Position numbers and translations under genes: made by a program
Source of the DNA: Rhynchospora pubera
Lineage: Eukaryota > Streptophyta > Magnoliopsida > Poales > Cyperaceae
NCBI GenBank assembly: GCA_028095005.1
Contig: CM051460.1
Location: 15,671,501-15,735,500, forward strand
DNA: 64,000 bases
Direction: 5' to 3'
Notes under the pieces: model-generated
What the model was told of the DNA's origin: nothing
Databases searched by the model: none
Seen by the model: the letters and a program-made list of their open reading frames with translations, nothing else
Shown here: positions 56,425 through 64,000 of the stretch, piece after piece
Layout: the number at the start of each line of letters is the position of its first letter
Numbering within the stretch: the first letter of the stretch is position 1

Positions 56425-59400
56425 ATGGTTGAAATTGGAAGAAAACGGCGGTTGAAGAGGGTTTCATGGGCCCCTGGTGCTAATCTTTGTCAGGTATAAT
56501 CCAATACACACATCGATCAATCCAAATGAACATGTTTTTTTAATCTTTTCCTGTTCGATTGATCGACAATTATTAAAATTGGTTAATTTTTTGCGAGGTT
56601 TGAGAGGTAAGAAAAATATAAATATTCCCTGAAATTTTGAAGGTACAGTTCAGTTCCTGCTTGTTACGCTTTGCACAAATTATTAGAGAAAGATTCGTGA
56701 TATATTCATAATTTATCTATCTATAACATTGAGGAAGACAAATTATGCCTTCACAAAATTAATCTAATTCCATCAACTGCTTTTAAAGTTCAGTTAATTG
56801 AGACAATTTAAGCAAGAATAATGTACCAGAGCAATGTTTTTATACTATTTCATTTGTGCTCTTTTTCTGAAACTACATTTTTAATTAAAATTCCTTTTAT
56901 TTTCTTCAAAAAACAAATATCATGTCAGAATCACAATGAAATACTCATGTGATATCAGTTGTAAAACGCACATGAAAATGACTATTTTCTTATTAAAGGA
57001 ATCAAGGTGGATGCCTTCCAGTATAAACTTTCAATCAGATGTTACACTTTTTTTTTTCCTGGGGTTGTGGGGGTGAAACCCTTCTTCCTAGTGAAGCTAA
57101 AAATTGATGCACTCAACTAATAAAGCTTAATCCAACGTTTTAAACTTCTTCCATACTGACAGTAAAAGTGATTTAAGAAAACCCACGCTAATAGAATGAA
57201 GGAAATGATACATCAAAAGGTGGATACAAATGAGAAAAGTAACAAACAAATGAAAATGGTTATAAAAACAGCGAACAAGAAGAACAGGTCTTATGTTAAT
57301 TTTTTTATTTTGAAAATTTATATTTGTTAAGTTTTATATTTATTCTTTTTCACTTTCAATTGTACTTCCAGTGACTCTAGTTGACTGGTTTATGATCCCT
57401 AAAATTTCTAGATGAAGACGTGCTAGTACCATACATCAAGAATCAGCCAATCTGTACCAGATATGTATTATGCATTGCATCCATTCTAAGATCTGGTATG
57501 GACAAAGCTTGTTGGTACTGAGCACACAGATTAATTTTGAAGTCTTAAAAACTTAAATTATGACTTGATACAGCATTAATCTGCATAAGATGATTAGTCT
57601 GAAAAAATATATATTAAGGGGCAAGCTTATCTAAGAAGCACGAACAAAACTGTGGTAACTTTAACCCTACACTCTTGTTTTCCTGAAATTTCACTAACTT
57701 CTAAACCTTTTGCATAAAATATTTGAGTTTCTAAAATAATTTACATTAGTGTAATTTCTCAGGAATCGTAAATAATGAACGAGCCTTGGTAAAATTGAAT
57801 GGAAATTCACTCTAGTTTTGTTGCCCTTCACACAAAATTATTTCAAAAAAGGATCAATAGTAGAAGTACAACAATGTGCGCAGCCTGATCGAAATGAACC
57901 AGAATGAATAATGAAATATGTTAATTTCTTTGCAGTACCAATGCTATTTATGAAAGTCAAATAAAACAATGTGAATTTATGTTGGACATGGTTTCTCTGG
58001 CAATTCTTATAAACTAGTTCTGCTACTGGGTTGTATCAGTTGCCACATGACAATCACCAAAAATGTGTCCATGAATTTAAAAAGGCACTAAAATTAAAAG
58101 CATGTGTAATACCACATATCAGCAGGCCTTTCAACCAGGTGGTGCATGCTAAATTTAGAAAAAAGAAAACAGAAAAAAAAAAAACTGTCAAGTTGTCTTT
58201 TCTAGTACTAAACAGAATTTAATGGAAATTTTATGCTATAACTTTGACTTGTTTTGCATTAAGGTCATGAAACAATGACCCTCAGTCACACCTCCATGCT
58301 GAAATCCTGTAACACCTGGCCTGGGAACAAAACAGCCACCTTGATTGAGGAAATTACAAGATTTTTTATTTATTTATTTATTTTGCTATGCATATAGAGA
58401 ATCATGCTGGTATCGTGCTGATGTGTACCATACTAGTGTACCATCTGTTCAGTAATCTTTGATGTTGTGCATTTTCTGTGTAGACGAGAAATCAAGAACT
58501 GTTTCTTCTTGCAGATAATTAAAAATTAATTTATTAAAGCAAGACTGATTTTGGCCCTTATTTTATTTTTATTGCCTAAAAATTATGATGTCTTTAACTT
58601 GCAAGGCACAAGAAATGTTCATCTTGCTTACTCATTATCTGCTTACTGTATGTATTCTTAAAACAGATCAATATAAGCACAGTTTCTGAATCTTGCTTTA
58701 CTGTTGAAGAGCGGTAATGAAATCTCAAAATAGTAATATTATCGTAAATGTATGAATTAATGAACTTGAGAATGAATCCTCTTTTGTACTCATGAGTAGT
58801 TAAATCGCATAAAAAATAAAAAAGGCGGACATATTGTCAAGTTTTTTTCGAAGCTGTTGAATCATGCTCGTATGTTGTTTGTATACTCAGGTCAAGCTCT
58901 TTCTGTCAGAAGATGCTCCGAGTCAGTGTGGTCGCAGTGCTTCACAAGATCATCTCCAAGCAAAGGATGCATGGACAACGCCTACCAGTTCTGGGCCTGC
59001 CTATGACGACTCCTCATTGCCCCCTGGCTTTGAGTCCGTACATAATCAAACCAACAAGACTGATATATCTAAGATTCCTGTTATTCGCTGGAAATGCCCT
59101 TTCAAGGTATTGAAAGTTTCTCTCACTGCAGGAGTCCATATGCATGGAGAGCTGCTGTTGTGTTCTGAAATTTTAAACTTTTTAGGGTTTCTTCTTATAA
59201 ACAAGTATAATAATAATAATTTTTCAAAATCTTTGACTTGTTAACTACAGATAGTGTTGAATCCAGAGTGGTATGTAGTATCTGGGCAAGAAAGCCAAGA
59301 GGTAGCTAAACAAAATCAAAGAAATTTTGGGGTGCTTGAAGCAATTTATCCACGTCAATCTACTATTCCTGCAAAGTAAATATGAACCTTCTTTTTTATA

Positions 59401-61352
59401 AATAATGCCTTTTAGTATACATAGTTAAAAAAAAAAATCAGTACCATGTAGGTGCAAGCTGGTTGTTACCTGATTGGTATGCTCCCCATTGCATCAGAAC
59501 AAGGATTTCTGGACATGATTTTCAGTGTCATAACATATTCCAATAACACCCAACATTTTTTCCATCTTCTAACACATACCTACAGTATTTAAGACTCCCA
59601 AGTCCTGGTACTTTTACTTTAACTCTGATCTGATGCACTGCAGTAGGGATATTCCAATAGACATGGACAACGTTTCCATATTTGCTATTTTTTTCTTTCT
59701 TTTTTGGATTAAGCACGGATTGAATTAAAATGGGAGTGGATAAATGTTATTGAGTTTCAATGTCTTACCATCTCTCACTTTAAATTGTCAATATGATAAT
59801 TGGTTCATGGAGTAAACTGGTTGCTTGGCTTTATCTCTGGTTATGTTGGTTGGGTCTTGCTTGCAACTGACTTTGAAATGATTGTGGTGCTTGATTGCAA
59901 ACTTGTGAGATATTGGTATTTTCTTTTTGCAAATACTATAAAATGTAAAACATGTTGGGTATTTTTGAAAAAGCTTGTTTGTTTATAAGGGAAACTATTG
60001 CAAATTAGCTTCTTTGTAATTGAGACCTGATACGAAACTTCTTAAACCAAAATTATATGTTCTTTGCATTTTTCTTTTTCTTTCTTTGGGGTTATTCAGC
60101 ATGAACTGTAAGAAGGATGTTGGCAGTGATGTCCTTTGCATTCATTCATAACTACTCTAAATTCTAACCTGGGTTTACTACTATGTCCAGTCCTAGTGCC
60201 TCAGCAGAAGCACAAGAATTCTGCCAGGATGACTCTTTGACCCGTCTGGTTCCTCTTACTGCTGTAGAGGACGACGATCCCTCAGATGCATATGACTATC
60301 AACCAGTTCAATCAGAGCTTAGCCTGATCCCGTCCCACCAATCAAGTTCAGTTCAATGTCCAACCATCACACCTCCTGCACAAGCCCCACCATCCAGTGC
60401 TAGTGGAAGCCCTGCTCTTGCCGACGTGTCAGTTTTGCTATCAAGACTCGGTGCACATGCTGACGTGGCAGCTGCCACTGCTGCTGCAATAACAGCATTA
60501 ACAAGTACATCGCAAGGAAATCTAATCGATCAAGACCTTCTTATAAAAATCTTAAGTGATCCCTCTCAGATTGAGAAGTTGCTTCCTGAGAACCGGAATC
60601 CTAACCCTAGACCACCACAACCAACTACTTCTGGTATGGCCATGTCAGCTCCCATCCCACCCGCTGCAAGACCACCACTGCATTCTGCTCATATGTTTAA
60701 CAGTGTGAGCGACCCTAACCCTAGGGCAACCCGACCTGTGGTGCCTGCTACTGCCTCAGTATCACTACCACCGCTGCCATCACCACCTCTTCATCACAAT
60801 ATTCCTTTGTTTAACGGCACAAGAAACACTGATGTTAACCCTAGACAACCACAACCAGTGGTCAATAATACAATACCAGCCCCACTTCCACCCATTCCAC
60901 CTCCTCCTCGGCCTCATATAATACCTTCATTTAGTAATTCTAGACCTAGTATCAGCAGTCCAGTTGCCCCACCACTGCCACCACCCCCTCCACCGCCCCA
61001 AATGGTCACTACCACTTCGAAACCTTTGCCAAGTGTTTCTCAAGCAAAGGATGCAAACTATTATAAAAATCTTATAAAGCAACATGGGGGTGAAAATCTG
61101 GGAAGTACAAATCCAAATGTATCTGGAACAGGTGCTGGTGTTGTGCAATTCAAGGGTCAGCAACGTGGGGTTATGGGTACATGCGATGGTACAAAGTCTA
61201 AGATTCAAAAGACTTGTGCCTATTTTAACACAACCAGAGGTTGCCGGCATGGGGATAGTTGCCTGTTTTTGCATGAAAGTTCAATAAAGTCGGAGGATGA
61301 GAGAGCAAAAAAGAGAGTAAAAGTAGATAATGGTATTGTAGGTAGAATTTAA
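56425..61352 (+). CDS. CCCH zinc-finger protein (Arabidopsis C3H6-like)
   Basis: Probable nuclear RNA- or DNA-binding protein. Exons 56425-56493, 58891-59106, 59251-59375 and 60191-61352 join in phase to 523 aa. The N-terminus (RLKRVSWAPGANLCQ, then VKLFLSEDAPSQ) carries the conserved KRVSWAP...LCQV motif of this plant subfamily. SSLPPGFES follows. The middle is rich in Pro (PPPPPPPQ runs near residues 410-420). A single CCCH finger near residues 477-500 reads C-x8-C-x5-C-x3-H (KTCAYFNTTRGCRHGDSC), followed by a basic tail (RAKKRVKVDN). The first intron is 2.4 kb. Assignment to a specific Arabidopsis paralogue is from memory of the N-terminal motif. Confidence 0.88.
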
Positions 61353-63244
61353 TGCTTCTTTTTCCCTATTTTTCTTTTTATTTTTATTTTTTTCTGTTTT
61401 GGGGGTAAGGGTTGCTATTGGGGTTTTTTTTTTTTACTCGCTCCCACTCTTCTGTTCTTTTTTAAATCTTTATAGTGGATTATTTGGTTAAATTTTGTTA
61501 AGGAAGATTATTCCGATAAGAAGAAAAAAAAAAGTCTGTTCAGGTTGCTGTGAATATGAAGCTATGATTTTCAAAAAAAATTTTGACTTGTTTGGAAATA
61601 AGGCCAGTTTTTTTTTTTATAAATGTTTTTGAATTCTTTTCACTTGTTATTGTGGCTACCGGGATTTCTGAACATCAATAAAATATTTGTTTATTAGGCT
61701 AAGGAACGTATGCAGTTTCATCATCCAGACCAAGGAATATATTTAATTAAACTGATTGACTTTAAACAGAACTCATACTTAATTTTGCATTATTAAAATA
61801 GAGATATATATCTGAACTAATCCAGGGCCGGAAAAATATTCGGACGAGTTCTCCTATTATGCCTTGGGCTTGAATGTGCAACAAAATCATAGGAAAGTGG
61901 AAACCCAACAGCTATTAAAACAACGTAGCATAACAACAGAATTGTTCGAAATGTTACGTTCAAAAGAAATGAGATTAAAAATAATAAACAGAAATTTCAT
62001 CAAAATAATATAGGAACTTTTAAATTTTGAGTTTTTTTTAAATCAAATTCTTAACAGGAATATCTTACTAGGAAGATATCACCAGTTAATAGCACTCTAC
62101 ACATTAATGATCTACTTTACATTTTGGTTTATTGCCTATTGTTTTTAGACTCTAGCATGTTGAGCTACTTTACATTGTTGCTTATAAGTTATAACACTGT
62201 AGCATGTGGACTACATTCTAAAGTTTGAATTGTACAACTCAATTGAAAGTACGGGAGGGACCACACACAATGGCAGCTTGTGATCCCTGAGCTGGATGGT
62301 TGATTTAGACTAACAGTCAGATCTGTCTGATCAGATAAAATTGCATCGAGGCACCTATAAAACACATATAAAGCACATTGAAGATTACTGTGCCTCATAT
62401 CTGGATATGCAAGAGGTTGTATTTATAGAATAGCGTCAATTCAAGTCGGTGACTATTCAAAAATACTATGCGACGCTTTAATACCTGTACATAATTGTTT
62501 TAACTGCCTGTTTGGTTATTTTAACTAAAAAGTTTAGTTATAAACTATTTAGCAACTCAAATCAGTACAGTAACGTTAAGTTGCTAACCTAATCCATAAT
62601 CCAAGCATATCAGCTAAAACACACACAACAGAATGTTGCGAGGGGGGGGAGGGTTTCTACAAACGATACTTGTCATCACAAAACCACATAGGACACAGAG
62701 ACTATGAATTTTTCGCAATCAAAGAAATATCATTAAGATTACCAGCACACTTTAAATGTATTTCAGGTCTATGCAAGCTTGCAATTAAACAATTTTCATG
62801 AAAGTGAAATGGGCTTACAAACAAACCGTAAGGTCTCAAAAAACAAACACAAACTGTAAGGAAAGCTATATTCTATTCTGGTACTTTAATTTAGAAAATA
62901 AAAACTTGTAAAAGGAGATGTTAATATTCGGCTCAATATCTAGATACTAACTCACAGTAAATTAACGAATATAATACTTTCAGTGTTGTACTCCCACAGA
63001 GCAATCATATAATACAGAAACAACACCCACACAAAAGGGGGAAAGAAGAAAAAAGAAAACCGAGGCCCAAACCTAAGTGTCTCTATTTTTACATCAACAT
63101 ACACACACCAAACTGCTGGCCTCTTCATACATTACCTCAGCAAATATTAAACACTATTACAAATAATCAAAAGGAACAATTAAAATAACAAATTGATTCC
63201 GAAGCAAAATAATAAAAAACCACTAGAATCAATTCACAGATAAA
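61353..63244. other. 3' regions of two convergent genes
   Basis: No coding sequence seen. The CCCH gene ends at 61352 on + and the IQD gene ends at 63245 on -, so the stretch holds both 3' UTRs (about 61353-61690, and upstream of 63245) and a featureless AT-rich centre. A G9 run lies near 62643. Confidence 0.45.
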
Positions 63245-64000
63245 TCATCTTTGCCATCTCCTTTCTGAAAATTAGCAAAAGAAAATGTCGTGTAAGGGGA
63301 AATGATTCATTCTATATGTACTGCAATCTTGGCTGGGTTTTAATGATAAGACACCAACCACATTAATTTCTTTCAATAGTCTTTCCTATATGTTTCTAGC
63401 ATTTAATCAGCAATTGCAAGTCTGGTAATAGTATGCACCAAATAATAAATTAAAAAAGGCTTACCAGAAGAACCATGTGATTGGGTCCCGCTTCCCTTAG
63501 CATTCACCTGAGCCTGGTGTGACTGAGACCTTTGCATGCGTGGGGACAAATCCTTTCCCCCAGCCCCACCAGGCCCACCAATCGGCAACGAGTGCCTCTT
63601 CTTCCCACTTCCATTGGTCTCACTAACATCTGGACTCATCTTAGGGGACACACTTGGGTGAAGTTTTGCACGGGCTGATTCTGTTGCCTGCATGTAACTA
63701 GGTAGTGAGCTGTTACTAATTCGCGGCTCTGAGTCCCCGCTGTGACCTATCGACCCATTCCGTTTTATCACTCCATTGTTATTATTACTTGAGCCGTTTA
63801 TTGGGCTGTTGAGTGACCGTTTGGTAGAGATGCTACTTCGTTTTTTCTTTCTCTCTCTCTTGGATGCTTTGGTATTCACTGAGCTTTGGCTTGAAGGAGT
63901 ACCATGCATATCGGTAACTGTTGTAGTTGTATGACTTATAGGAGTCCCCTCTGGTGACCGTAAGATCCTCTCAATTTCAACTGATGCAGTGGGGGTGTTG
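63245..64000 (-). CDS. IQD (IQ67-domain) protein, IQD31/32 type, C-terminal end
   Basis: IQD proteins bind calmodulin and act as scaffolds on microtubules, plasma membrane or nucleus. On the minus strand one exon runs from beyond the window to 63465, and the last coding exon is 63264-63245 (ERRWQR then TGA). The visible part is the Ser/Lys/Asn-rich tail with the DUF4005 signature LPSYMQATESARAKLHP (near 63690-63650) and RHSLPIGGPG; the IQ motifs lie outside the window. Basic runs KRERKKKRSS suggest a nuclear signal or membrane contact. Partial at the window edge, not truncated biologically. Confidence 0.85.

Overview
This is a window of flowering-plant nuclear DNA. It is AT-rich, the genes have many GT-AG introns, and the space between them is full of plant-type transposable elements. 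The gene set (PYG7, ARF5/MONOPTEROS, plant Pin1, ankyrin-PGG, FAR1-type MULE, IQD) is typical of angiosperms. I cannot name the species. Coding spans below run from first to last coding base, with exon coordinates in the evidence text. Splice sites were chosen by eye from GT/AG and reading phase.

Layout. (1) 1-2537, + strand: 3' part of a PYG7/Ycf37-like TPR gene for photosystem I assembly. (2) 2538-15800: gene-poor stretch with MITEs, two palindromic elements in TA repeats, hAT-like elements and a 5'-truncated LINE (11619-13962) with a 15-bp target-site duplication. (3) 15821-22253, +: complete ARF5/MONOPTEROS gene, 14 coding exons, 817 aa. (4) 24190-25334, +: Pin1-type parvulin with a hAT MITE 145 bp upstream of its ATG. 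(5) 26476-29642: MITEs, foldback repeats and a SINE. (6) 29999-48813, +: two tandem ankyrin-repeat genes. The first is split by a 13-kb intron full of nested transposons and has no membrane (PGG) exon; the second is complete (714 aa). (7) 50828-54576, +: TLDc-domain gene, 542 aa. (8) 56425-61352, +: CCCH zinc-finger gene, 523 aa. (9) 63245-64000, - strand: 3' end of an IQD calmodulin-binding gene that continues past the window.

The transposon nest in the intron of the first ankyrin gene is the most unusual part. It holds a FAR1-type MULE with long terminal inverted repeats and an intact-looking transposase gene on the opposite strand. That gene has a 99-bp intron that is exactly one period of a tandem duplication. 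The nest also holds a CACTA element that has captured the last three exons of a prolyl-tRNA synthetase gene, a 3.1-kb long-TIR element, and many members of a palindromic MITE superfamily. The superfamily members sit in (TA)n tracts, share a common core, and each carry a palindrome just inside both ends. Near-identical blocks of about 0.8 kb lie on both sides of the MULE, so the locus was recently rearranged or is misassembled.

The genes are independent housekeeping, developmental and defence-type loci with no operon-like relationship. The only clear functional cluster is the ankyrin tandem pair.
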